NCBI GenBank assembly: GCA_019057975.1
Contig: JAHLWJ010000066.1
Span: 1 to 17,388 of the forward strand
Direction of reading: 5' to 3'
DNA: 17,388 nt
Origin: Promethearchaeota archaeon
Lineage (GTDB): Archaea; Asgardarchaeota; Lokiarchaeia; Sigynarchaeales; SOKP01
The notes under the pieces are model-generated. The model was given only the letters and a program-made list of their open reading frames with translations, made no database searches and was not told where the DNA came from. The translations under genes were made by a program, and so were the position numbers. Below, one piece after another: positions 8,411 through 14,911 of this stretch (position 1 is its first letter; each line of letters starts with the position of its first letter).

Positions 8411-10387
8411 TTGGACATTAAATCGCCCAGCTCAGAACCATCAAAATCGTACGAAAAATCGAATACCGAGAAAATCAATACCGAGAAAGCTGAAAAGCAA
8501 GAAGTAAAACAAAAACCAAACGACAAGCCCAAACCTAAGAATAAAATCGAGCGCCCTAAGATAAATATAAAAAAAGAACCAGAAAACAAAATCGAAAGAC
8601 CTAAAGTAGATATTCACAAAGAACCAAGAAATAAAATCCAGCGAGAAAAAATTAACCTACAAACTCCAGCCCGAAACAAAATTGAACGCCCTAAGATTGA
8701 TCTACACAAAGAACCAAGAAAAAAAATCCAGCGAGAAAAAATCGACTTGGATTCTCCTGTCAGAAATAAAATTGAGCGGATTCCAACCAACGACCTTAAA
8801 AACACCATAAAAGCCGAAGGAAATCAACTCTCGCTAGAGAAAACTAAAGAGGAAATGAAACAAATTGATTGGAAAAGTGTCTCAGAAAATTGGACTGTTA
8901 AAGTAAGTGCTAATAAAGAGATCACCCTTAATCCCTACAAACTCCCATCTAAAGAAAATCCGCTCTACAAACATAAACAGTGGCTCCAAACCGTATACAA
9001 TCATAAAAAGTGGAATTTAAACGACGATGGATTAAGAACGATTAGTGGTGTATCCTATTCTACTGTTTACAAATGGCGAAAAAAATTCAATATTCCAACA
9101 TCACAACCAAGTCAAAAACCGTTTAATGATGGAAAACAAAAGGAATGTGGACGATGTCATCAAATTAAACTACATAATGAGTTTGGACTTCGAAATGATA
9201 AGCGAAAAGATAAACCATACTTAAGAAGCAATTGTAACCAGTGTAAAAGTGAACTAAATCAAATCTATATATTTAAAAATAAACTCAAAATCCTTGGTGA
9301 AATTTGTGGTGGAAAGGATAAGATAAAGTGCTCAGAATGTGAAACTAAAGCAGATAAATTGCCTACCTTTGATTTCCATCATCCTGATAATAAATTTAAA
9401 GAGTTAAAGAGAATAAGAATAAATAAAAATTGGAATAAAACAAAGGAAATATTAGAAAAAGAAAAAGTCATTCCGTTATGTAAGAATTGTCACGCTGTAA
9501 AAAAAACAGCAGTTTACAATAGGTTCAAAGAGATGATTCTTAAAAAGAATAATTTTGAAAAAAAGCTAGAAGGAATAGAAAATAATATACATCAATATGT
9601 AAAGACAAATTTTAACACTGATAATCCTAAATCCCAGCTAATTCAAATTAAATCTTGGATTAAGAAAAGAATTGTAATAGAAAAATTATTTAATGGGAAT
9701 TGCATTGGTTGTGGGGAGGATAAATTACCTTCTCTCCAATTCCATCATATAGATCCTGAAAAGAAAACTTATCGATCTTGGTCAGATATAAACCATTTAA
9801 ATATTAGCCAGATTATAAAGAAATTTAAGGAAGATACAGCTATTTGCTTATGTGCAAATTGTCATAGCATGGCAGAATCCAGGCATTTTGAGGAAAACAT
9901 AGGTGAGATTCTAAATAACAGAGATCTACGCAAATCAAGGACATTCTATGAAAAATTGAATAGAAATATTAAAAATTATTCTTTTCCGATCCAACTGGAA
10001 AGGAAAAAGAATTATATAATACAAACAAATCAGAAGAGTTTAACTCGTTCAGAAATTAAATTGTTTAACGGAAAAGAAATTGAACCTCGAACTAATCATA
10101 ATAAGAGCCATTTGACTGGATCTATAAAATACCAAACTGTTTATGGAGATGGGTGGAAGAAATATCTATTTCACATTAATAAACTAATAGATGAGGGAAA
10201 AATTGTGCAAACTAAAATTCTAGCTGAACATGTTGGAGTCAATACGCGTAATACGAGGAAAAATATTCAGAAGTTAATTGCGAATGGAATGATCTCAATA
10301 AACGGAGAACACAACAATAGAACAATAATCTTAACAGAAAAAGGAAGAAATGAATCAAAAGATAATTTTCCATATATATACATGTAA
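8411..10387 (+). CDS. Tandem-HNH nuclease with basic repeats, HTH and winged helix
   Basis: It has 658 residues. In order: five and a half 15-residue Lys/Arg/Glu/Pro repeats (43-128); a helix-turn-helix-like segment (about 204-228, SGVSYSTVYKWRKKF); a zinc knuckle (C246/C249, C275/C278); HNH 1 (C307/C310, FHH at 322-324, LCKNCH at 356-361); HNH 2 (C431/C434, FHH at 444-446, LCANCH at 480-485); and a winged helix ending in LTEKG (about 584-645). Both HNH modules keep the paired His and the CxxCH end, so both could bind metal and cut DNA. The start is TTG at 8411: GAGGTGA at 8398-8404 lies 6 bases upstream and overlaps the stop of the ATPase gene, which implies coupled translation. A homing-type nuclease grafted onto an accessory protein is an alternative to a dedicated partner of the ATPase. 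Confidence 0.85.
   Translation: MDIKSPSSEPSKSYEKSNTEKINTEKAEKQEVKQKPNDKPKPKNKIERPKINIKKEPENKIERPKVDIHKEPRNKIQREKINLQTPARNKIERPKIDLHKEPRKKIQREKIDLDSPVRNKIERIPTNDLKNTIKAEGNQLSLEKTKEEMKQIDWKSVSENWTVKVSANKEITLNPYKLPSKENPLYKHKQWLQTVYNHKKWNLNDDGLRTISGVSYSTVYKWRKKFNIPTSQPSQKPFNDGKQKECGRCHQIKLHNEFGLRNDKRKDKPYLRSNCNQCKSELNQIYIFKNKLKILGEICGGKDKIKCSECETKADKLPTFDFHHPDNKFKELKRIRINKNWNKTKEILEKEKVIPLCKNCHAVKKTAVYNRFKEMILKKNNFEKKLEGIENNIHQYVKTNFNTDNPKSQLIQIKSWIKKRIVIEKLFNGNCIGCGEDKLPSLQFHHIDPEKKTYRSWSDINHLNISQIIKKFKEDTAICLCANCHSMAESRHFEENIGEILNNRDLRKSRTFYEKLNRNIKNYSFPIQLERKKNYIIQTNQKSLTRSEIKLFNGKEIEPRTNHNKSHLTGSIKYQTVYGDGWKKYLFHINKLIDEGKIVQTKILAEHVGVNTRNTRKNIQKLIANGMISINGEHNNRTIILTEKGRNESKDNFPYIYM
8537..8794 (+). 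repeat. 45-bp tandem repeats coding for 15-residue basic units
   Basis: Codons 43-128 of the HNH gene hold five full units and one partial unit of 15 residues. Two kinds occur: type A, RNKIERPKIDLHKEP, and type B, RNKIQREKINLQTPA. The order is A, A, B, A, B, then a partial A. The units are charged, Pro-broken and probably extended, suited to nucleic acid or partner binding. The array probably grew by duplication of 45- and 90-bp units. Confidence 0.85.
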
Positions 10388-10404
10388 AAATCTTTTCTAA
10401 TTGA

Positions 10405-10557
10405 AAACTAGCAAAACTCATTAACAAGGAACTCATTACAAATTTAGTAAGATATAATGATCGAAATTATATCTTAAGCTTTAATCCCAAAGAACATCTT
10501 TTTATTAATTTAACAGAAAAAGGGGAAAAAGAACCAGAAAGAATTAAAAAGGAATAA
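10405..10557 (+). pseudogene. Remnant of a winged-helix C-terminus
   Basis: An open stretch of 50 codons with no start reads as a winged-helix tail. It has a KLINKELI helix, a beta region (YILSFN) and then INLTEKGEKE, and it ends at TAA 10555-10557. The LTEKG ending is the same as at the end of the HNH protein 170 bases upstream, so this looks like the end of a second, deleted copy or relative. The stop lies only two bases before the 3' end of the tRNA gene on the other strand. Confidence 0.5.
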
Positions 10558-10559
10558 AG

Positions 10560-10776
10560 CGCCTCGAGCTTTTCCAAACCTTGGAATTCAAGAGTTTTAT
10601 GGATCGAACATGCGACCGCCCGGTTAACTTCCGGTTTTGTGGTAAATCCCGCTATTAAATGGCCCCACACGGGCTAAAAAAGCCGGGTGCTTTCGGCAAC
10701 AATTTTACATTGCTCTACTTAGCCAAGCACACCGATACGGTGCTCTTTCCTTACATTCTAGCTGAGCTATCGAGGC
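10560..10776 (-). tRNA. tRNA-Asn(GUU) with four putative introns
   Basis: The 5' acceptor GCCTCGA (10770-10776) pairs fully with TCGAGGC near the 3' end, followed by discriminator G (10560); no CCA is encoded. Joining five exon pieces (10776-10759, 10719-10711, 10687-10681, 10628-10599, 10569-10560) gives a 74-nt cloverleaf. Its parts are D stem GCTC/GAGC, anticodon stem CCCGG/CCGGG with loop CTGTTAA, and T stem GCATG/CATGC with loop TTCGATC. The insertions are 39, 23, 52 and 29 nt. The anticodon-loop intron has a good bulge-helix-bulge core: CCGG/CCGG between 3-nt bulges CT^T and AA^G, with TTTT/AAAA beyond. The T-stem intron has bulges AT^A and AA^G and an AAAC/GTTT hairpin. The first two boundaries are ambiguous because of short repeats. 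A Lys(UUU) reading (loop CTTTTAA) is the main alternative. The mature D loop lacks the usual GG. Confidence 0.78.
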
Positions 10777-10815
10777 TACTGTTATTTTCCAATGCGTTCC
10801 ACCAGTTTCTGGTAG

Positions 10816-10920
10816 TGCTTCTGCCGGGATTCGAACCCGGGTCACCAGGGTGAAAGCCTAGCATGCGAAGCCCTTTCCTAGAGGTTTGAGAAAAGATTGG
10901 CCGGACTACACTACAGAAGC
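10816..10920 (-). tRNA. tRNA-Glu(UUC) with a D-arm intron
   Basis: Acceptor GCTTCTG (10914-10920) pairs with CAGAAGC (10817-10823), and discriminator A is at 10816. The T arm is CCGGG/CCCGG with loop TTCGAAT. The anticodon stem is CTAGG/CCTGG (one G-T pair) with loop CTTTCAC, giving anticodon TTC. The D region GTGTAGTCCGGCCAATC is typical of archaeal tRNA-Glu but is interrupted before its final ATG by about 30 extra bases (10865-10894, shiftable by one). Those bases can form a TTTC/GAAA stem. Removing them leaves 75 nt. The intron lies near position 23/24, not at the canonical 37/38. The gene lies 39 bases upstream of the tRNA-Asn on the same strand, so the two are probably co-transcribed. 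No CCA is encoded. Confidence 0.92.
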
Positions 10921-11190
10921 ATCACAAAATAACGTTTTGTCGTATTCATTTTTGATGTGAATGCTAAAAACAATTATTTTGATATAAAAAACAAATTAAG
11001 GTTCAATTTTAAATTTTGTTATGTAAGAAATTGAGACAGTTAGAGAAACAATATTTCGTGTTTTTAAAATTGTTAGCGACTTATGAATTAAATATAGATT
11101 TTACTTTTTCATACCAGAGATGCACTTTTTTTAAACTTAATTACTAATATTAATTAATGATAGACAGAGAATTTAAGAAGGTTTAAAATC

Positions 11191-12081
11191 ATGGAAATTT
11201 TTACAAAGAACTTTAAAGAAATTAATGAATCAGATTTACGAGAGTTGGAATTATCATTCCTAAATTTCGAAGACTATCAGATTGAGTTTAAATTTAAATA
11301 TGATGCGGATCCGAATGAGTTCAGAAGGGATATTATCCAATTTGCTAATGGTTTACAAGAGGGTTTCATTTTTTTTGGCGTGAAAGATAATCCTATTAAA
11401 TTCGTTGGCTTAGAAAGAAAAGAGATTGATGAACTGAAACTTATAATCAATAATATTCTCCCTAGGAAAATTGAACCTATTCTTTCTCCCTTTCCAGATT
11501 ATCATGTAATTAAATTATCAAATGATAATTATATTTTTATTGTAAAGATCTACCCAAAGAAGCATGGAATTTATGCAATAAGATTAAATGATAATCCTTC
11601 TAAATTAGATTTCAGAAGATACGAATTTTATAGAAGGATGGATGGTAGTAAACATCAAATGTCAATTGAGGAAGTTATCGAGTTAATTGAGATCAAGAGT
11701 AAAGGAAGCAAGAAACTTCTTGAAGTAACAATTCATCCTACAACGCTTAATTCTTCAAATTTTGATGATGTGTTTATCTCTATACAAGCAGTTAACAAAG
11801 GTATTAGACCAATTACTGTTAATTCATACGGAATTAGTATAGTAAAAGAAGAATTTAATCTATGGATTCCGTCTCATAGTGTCCCAAACAGATTTGTTTG
11901 TGATCGACTACCTAGAAAATTATTGGATGGTGATGCATGTTATGCTTATCTTTCAAGAACATACTTTGAACAAGAAATGGAAGAGAATGGATGGAAATAT
12001 CCTTTAGAAGTTAAAGCGTTCTTTAGTACTACTGACGGTAGATTCTATTCAGAGAGTATCATATTAAAAAAATTCAAGTAA
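11191..12081 (+). CDS. AlbA_2 (Schlafen-type) nucleic-acid-binding domain protein
   Basis: This 296-residue protein has the AlbA_2/Schlafen-AAA_4 pattern near its start. EFKFKYD (about 32-38) is followed by a helix, IIQFANGLQEGFIFFGVKD (48-66), and a further FVGLERKEID, matching the family pattern E.K......i.AfaN..GG.l.fGV.d....iG. The glycine pair before the strand is Gln-Glu-Gly here, so the motif is somewhat eroded. Residues about 170-296 are beta-rich and may form an immunoglobulin-like sandwich. AlbA_2 proteins bind nucleic acids and are often linked to defence or regulation; some Schlafen relatives cleave RNA. It stands alone with its own AT-rich upstream region. The domain call is good; a nuclease role is not shown. 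Confidence 0.75.
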   Translation: MEIFTKNFKEINESDLRELELSFLNFEDYQIEFKFKYDADPNEFRRDIIQFANGLQEGFIFFGVKDNPIKFVGLERKEIDELKLIINNILPRKIEPILSPFPDYHVIKLSNDNYIFIVKIYPKKHGIYAIRLNDNPSKLDFRRYEFYRRMDGSKHQMSIEEVIELIEIKSKGSKKLLEVTIHPTTLNSSNFDDVFISIQAVNKGIRPITVNSYGISIVKEEFNLWIPSHSVPNRFVCDRLPRKLLDGDACYAYLSRTYFEQEMEENGWKYPLEVKAFFSTTDGRFYSESIILKKFK

Positions 12082-12106
12082 TAAAATGGAATAATAATTT
12101 ATTGAT

Positions 12107-12350
12107 TTATTTTTGGTTTAGTTTTTTAATTTTCTCTCTAAACATAATAACATCTTTTTCATTTGGTATAACTTTTAAAACCTCTTCAGTTAAATCTAAA
12201 GCTAAACCGTAATTTTTAGTTCTAAAATATACTCCTGCTAACGCGAACTTAGCTGGAAATGCTTCAACATCTATTTTTAAGACCATTTTTAAATGCTTTT
12301 CAGCTTGAGTTAACTCATTCTTATGAATATATATTAAAGTAAGATTGAAG
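12107..12350 (-). pseudogene. TPR protein fragment (C-terminal end)
   Basis: The minus-strand frame ending at TAA 12107-12109 encodes two tetratricopeptide-like repeats. The first is FNLTLIYIHKNELTQAEKHL... and the second KFALAGVYFRTKNYGLAL..., followed by a charged tail. TPR positions (Leu-Tyr pairs, then AE..L..VL) are clear. The frame has no proper start; recognisable TPR sequence stops near 12350, exactly where the helix-turn-helix reading frame on the other strand begins. It is probably the 3' end of a TPR gene cut off by a rearrangement at about 12350. Confidence 0.55.
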
Positions 12351-12551
12351 AAAACGCAGCTAATTATAGGAAATACTCACGAGGGAAAACTGGAATGGAT
12401 AAAAACACAGTATTACGATTTAGGCAGAACTATCCAAGACATTGCTAATGATTTAGGCGAGAGTATGATTACAGTTAGGAAAAACTTTGACGAGATAGAA
12501 AATCAGGATATAAGTAAAAACGAGATAGATAGTCATCAAGGAGTAAGCTAG
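12345..12551 (+). pseudogene. Helix-turn-helix fragment, possibly a short DNA-binding protein
   Basis: Residues about 15-50 (EWIKTQYYDLGRTIQDIANDLGESMITVRKNF) fit the W....Y...G.s..dIA..LG.S..TVR helix-turn-helix often found in archaeal HNH, recombinase or transposon-linked proteins. The frame uses a TTG at 12345 with no ribosome binding site or TATA-like box, and ends after 68 codons without a second domain. Its 5' end meets the broken TPR fragment. A severed domain of a larger element protein is more likely than a complete 68-residue regulator, but the latter cannot be excluded. Confidence 0.5.
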
Positions 12552-12657
12552 GATTAAAAAGCAAAAAAATATTTTCAAGTAATTTCACATTGTATTCAAA
12601 AAAGTTAATTATTTGGGTTATTTTTTTTGAAAGAATATTATAACCACTCTTATCTTT

Positions 12658-12840
12658 TCATTTATTTAATTCTTGAACCTTACTTTGTAAGAATTTAATT
12701 GCGAGCTCATTAGATTCAGATTTATAATATCCAATATTAGAAGCATTATCAGCTATATTAATTCCTAAAGCGTTAGAGAAAAAAATAACGCTATAAATAT
12801 TATTAGATATAATATTCAGCTGAAAATAAATATAAAAATA
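12658..12840 (-). pseudogene. Unrecognised C-terminal coding fragment
   Basis: This fills most of the 320-base gap between the helix-turn-helix fragment and the GOLPH3-like gene. A minus-strand frame of about 60 codons, without a start, ends at TGA 12658-12660. Its translation is protein-like, with a hydrophobic strand (YSVIFFSNALGINIADN) and then an amphipathic charged helix (SNELAIKFLQSKVQELNK). No family is recognised. It could be another gene remnant or chance coding in AT-rich DNA. Confidence 0.3.
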
Positions 12841-12873
12841 AAGTGATAGGTATTATCCTCTCAGGTGTCAAAT

Positions 12874-13527
12874 TTAAATAGTGGCTCCGCGTAGTGTCCA
12901 ACTTACCTTTTTAATTCTTAGGATCATTTCCCTACTTAAAGAGTCAAATTGTTCAGAACACAAGATCTTTTTGATACGATTTCTAGCCTTTCTTCGAAGA
13001 TCCCGAGACATATACTTCTTTAATAGTTTGCTTACATCTAATAAAGTCAACAAACAAATAATATTAATACTTGGTTCTTTATTGTTATTAACTATGTTGT
13101 GAATTTCCTCTAACAATTGTGATTTGAATTCTGGTTTCTGTAAATAATAGAGTTTTGATCCTAAAATTGGTCTGATTTCACTCTTTATAATGCCTTGTTG
13201 TTCCATAAGATCGAAATACAAATAATAATAGTGTTTATATTTCTGTGAAAGTGTAATAAGCCATATCTTTAAACTTCGTTTTCTTTTTGAAATTTCTAAA
13301 ATTTTAAGTATTTGATCTAAATATTCATTTCCCGTTGAACTTGAATTAATAATTTCGACTGCACTTTTTGTAAATGTTATTTTACCTAGAAGAAATAGAT
13401 CCATTAATAATGATCCTGCAAAACCTAAACTTAGATTGCCCCTAATATAGCGTTTCCCTTTTTGTTCATTTAAAACCATTAGTAAATAGCTTCTTGAAAT
13501 GGTTATTTTAATTTCCCCTCCTTTCAC
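12874..13527 (-). CDS. GPP34 family protein (GOLPH3/Vps74-like)
   Basis: It has 217 residues, close to a minimal GPP34 domain. The family pattern is present along its length. YLLMVLNEQKGK (14-25) comes first. GFAGSLLMDLFLLGKI (35-50) is the diagnostic GLAGALL.DL.L.GRI. EYLDQILKILEISKRKRSLKIWL (68-90), LMEQQGIIKSE...ILG (107-123) and the LLTLLDVSKLLKKYMSRDLRRKARNRIKKI end helices follow. In eukaryotes GOLPH3/Vps74 binds PI4P at the Golgi and retains glycosyltransferases; bacterial GPP34 proteins are uncharacterised. A peripheral membrane or lipid-head-group role is inferred. The start is drawn at GTG 13527, but a ribosome-binding-like AAAGGAGGGG sits inside codons 2-5, and no ATG, GTG or TTG follows it closely. 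The true start may be leaderless at the GTG, or a rare codon. A TATA-like TTTTTATATCA (complement of about 13590-13600) lies upstream. Confidence 0.85.
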   Translation of the reverse strand: MKGGEIKITISRSYLLMVLNEQKGKRYIRGNLSLGFAGSLLMDLFLLGKITFTKSAVEIINSSSTGNEYLDQILKILEISKRKRSLKIWLITLSQKYKHYYYLYFDLMEQQGIIKSEIRPILGSKLYYLQKPEFKSQLLEEIHNIVNNNKEPSINIICLLTLLDVSKLLKKYMSRDLRRKARNRIKKILCSEQFDSLSREMILRIKKVSWTLRGATI

Positions 13528-13681
13528 TATGTAAAAGAAGTCTTGTGAAAAATTCTAATCGTTTCAAGCACAGTCTTAAGAGATTAATAAATAATAATGA
13601 TATAAAAAGCTTAAGACACTTAATTTTCATTAAAATCAGACTCTGAATTTACCCTTCTAACTTTTTTTGCATCTATCATAG

Positions 13682-14707
13682 CTATTTATTTGTATAATTT
13701 TCAAGAATTTCGAGATAAACTTCTTCTTTACCAATATCTGATAGTCTTAAATTACCAATTATAACATTCTCAGGTTTTTCTCTCGTTCTTTTTCTTGTAA
13801 TTTTCAATACAATAGCAAAATAAAAAAAGAGAGCAAAAGAGAAAAGATTTAGGATACTATAAGGCCAACTATTAAATTCGAACATAAAGATCAAGAATGC
13901 GAGGATAATGTTTACCAAGGATATTCCATATAATGTTTTCTGCAATCCAAGATAAAGTTTACCAGATTTTATACTTTCGAGGCTATCATCTACACCTCTT
14001 GAAAATAAATTGTTTTCTATGGTGCATCCTTTTGAGAATCCCCAAGCGAGGTTTAAAATAGAATTATTTCGAATCGTTATATCATAGCAGCCTTCCACTT
14101 CGAAATTTTTTATTTTGCAATTTTCAATAATAATATTCTGGGTATCAGTGCACAATAGAGTGTAAACTACAACATCTCGAATAATGTAGTATAAGGAAGT
14201 CTTTTGAATTTCAATTTTTGGCTTTAAGCCAGACAAGTCATTTATTATTATAGGATCATTTTCTGTGCCGGTTCCCTGCCATCCCATCTTATTTTGGAAG
14301 TGTTCCAGGGTTATGTCATTGATTTTAATCTTACTAAGGTTTTTTCTGATTATTTTGAGTAATTTTTCCTCTTGGTTAATGTCCATAGTTCGTCTTCCCT
14401 TTATCTGCATTTTTCGAAGGTCATCGTCTTTGATTTTTTTATCCTTATAATTTTTCAATATATTCATTATTTTACCCGCTTTTTCTTCCCATCCTATATA
14501 CTGGTATAATTCTAGCGCGGTTTCAAAGTTGGAAATTGCTTGTTCGTAAGGGCTTTCATATCTAAAGTTATCTTTAAATACACCTATTTCATATCTATTA
14601 ATAGCGTTTTCAGCTTCATCTATTAAATTCATTGCTTCCCTTGCAAAGTCTTCTAACCTTTGGTTTCGTTCATCTGTTCTTTCTTTCTTTTTATTTTTCT
14701 TACTCAT
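13682..14707 (-). CDS. Helical-repeat plus beta-helix membrane protein (paralogue B)
   Basis: It has 341 residues from the ATG at 14707. The longer frame from 14752 adds 15 residues of doubtful value, and MSKKNKKKERTDER is a more natural start. Residues 15-95 are TPR-like helices (AREAMNLIDEAENAINRYE, then AISNFETALELYQYIGWEEKAGKI). Next comes GTGTENDPIIINDLSG (about 145-160), opening a right-handed beta-helix of short strands (IIIENCKIKNFEVEGCYDITIRNNSIL). Two membrane helices at about 255-300 and a soluble tail end the protein. From the beta-helix onward it is clearly paralogous to the 219-residue protein at 3685-4344, which lacks the TPR-like front. No signal peptide is present, so the helices probably tether a cytoplasmic scaffold. 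Partners are unknown. Confidence 0.72.
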   Translation of the reverse strand: MSKKNKKKERTDERNQRLEDFAREAMNLIDEAENAINRYEIGVFKDNFRYESPYEQAISNFETALELYQYIGWEEKAGKIMNILKNYKDKKIKDDDLRKMQIKGRRTMDINQEEKLLKIIRKNLSKIKINDITLEHFQNKMGWQGTGTENDPIIINDLSGLKPKIEIQKTSLYYIIRDVVVYTLLCTDTQNIIIENCKIKNFEVEGCYDITIRNNSILNLAWGFSKGCTIENNLFSRGVDDSLESIKSGKLYLGLQKTLYGISLVNIILAFLIFMFEFNSWPYSILNLFSFALFFYFAIVLKITRKRTREKPENVIIGNLRLSDIGKEEVYLEILENYTNK

Positions 14708-14841
14708 ATTCGCTTTACTTATTTTATTATGGATATAAATGTAATAATTCAAGTCTTAATTTTAAGATTTTTTGAAATCTTATGTACTAATTAAAAAATA
14801 ACTGGTTTAGTAAAAAGAGACTATCTTTATTATTGTAATTT

Positions 14842-14889
14842 AAATGCGGGAAGAGGGATTTGAACCTCCGAACTCCTCTGAGACTGGAT
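14842..14889. repeat. Direct repeat (left copy), att-like; right copy 17341-17388
   Basis: These 48 bases match 17341-17388 except at two adjacent positions (cctcc against ccctc). Both copies are the 3' half of a tRNA-Leu gene on the minus strand. The left copy has no 5' half and the right one runs off the window. The arrangement is typical of attachment-site duplication by an element that integrates into a tRNA gene, with about 2.5 kb in between. No integrase is visible in that stretch. Confidence 0.7.
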
Positions 14890-14905
14890 TCTAAGTCCAT
14901 GGGAT
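14845..14905 (-). pseudogene. Truncated tRNA-Leu (3' half)
   Basis: Read on the minus strand it gives the anticodon loop CTTAGAA (anticodon TAG), part of a long class II variable arm, a T arm with loop TTCAAAT, acceptor TTCCCGC and discriminator A (14845). The T stem GGAGG/CCCTC has a mismatch and a G-T pair, whereas the copy at the window end pairs perfectly. No GCGGGAA 5' acceptor or Leu D arm is found upstream, so it is not a complete tRNA. A trans-spliced 3' half is conceivable but the damaged T stem argues against it. Confidence 0.65.
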
Positions 14906-14911
14906 TCAAAC

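Noticed and set aside
10467..10853. Two short frames across the tRNA pair
   Set aside because: The bases are explained by two tRNA genes with introns; the translations have no protein character.
10924..10938. Near-palindrome CAAAATAACGTTTTG as an operator
   Set aside because: It is short and AT-rich in an AT-rich intergenic region with no second copy; it may be chance.
13620..13679. Nineteen-codon frame after the TPR/beta-helix gene on the minus strand
   Set aside because: It has an ATG just past the stop of the larger gene but no ribosome binding site or conserved feature; too short to support.
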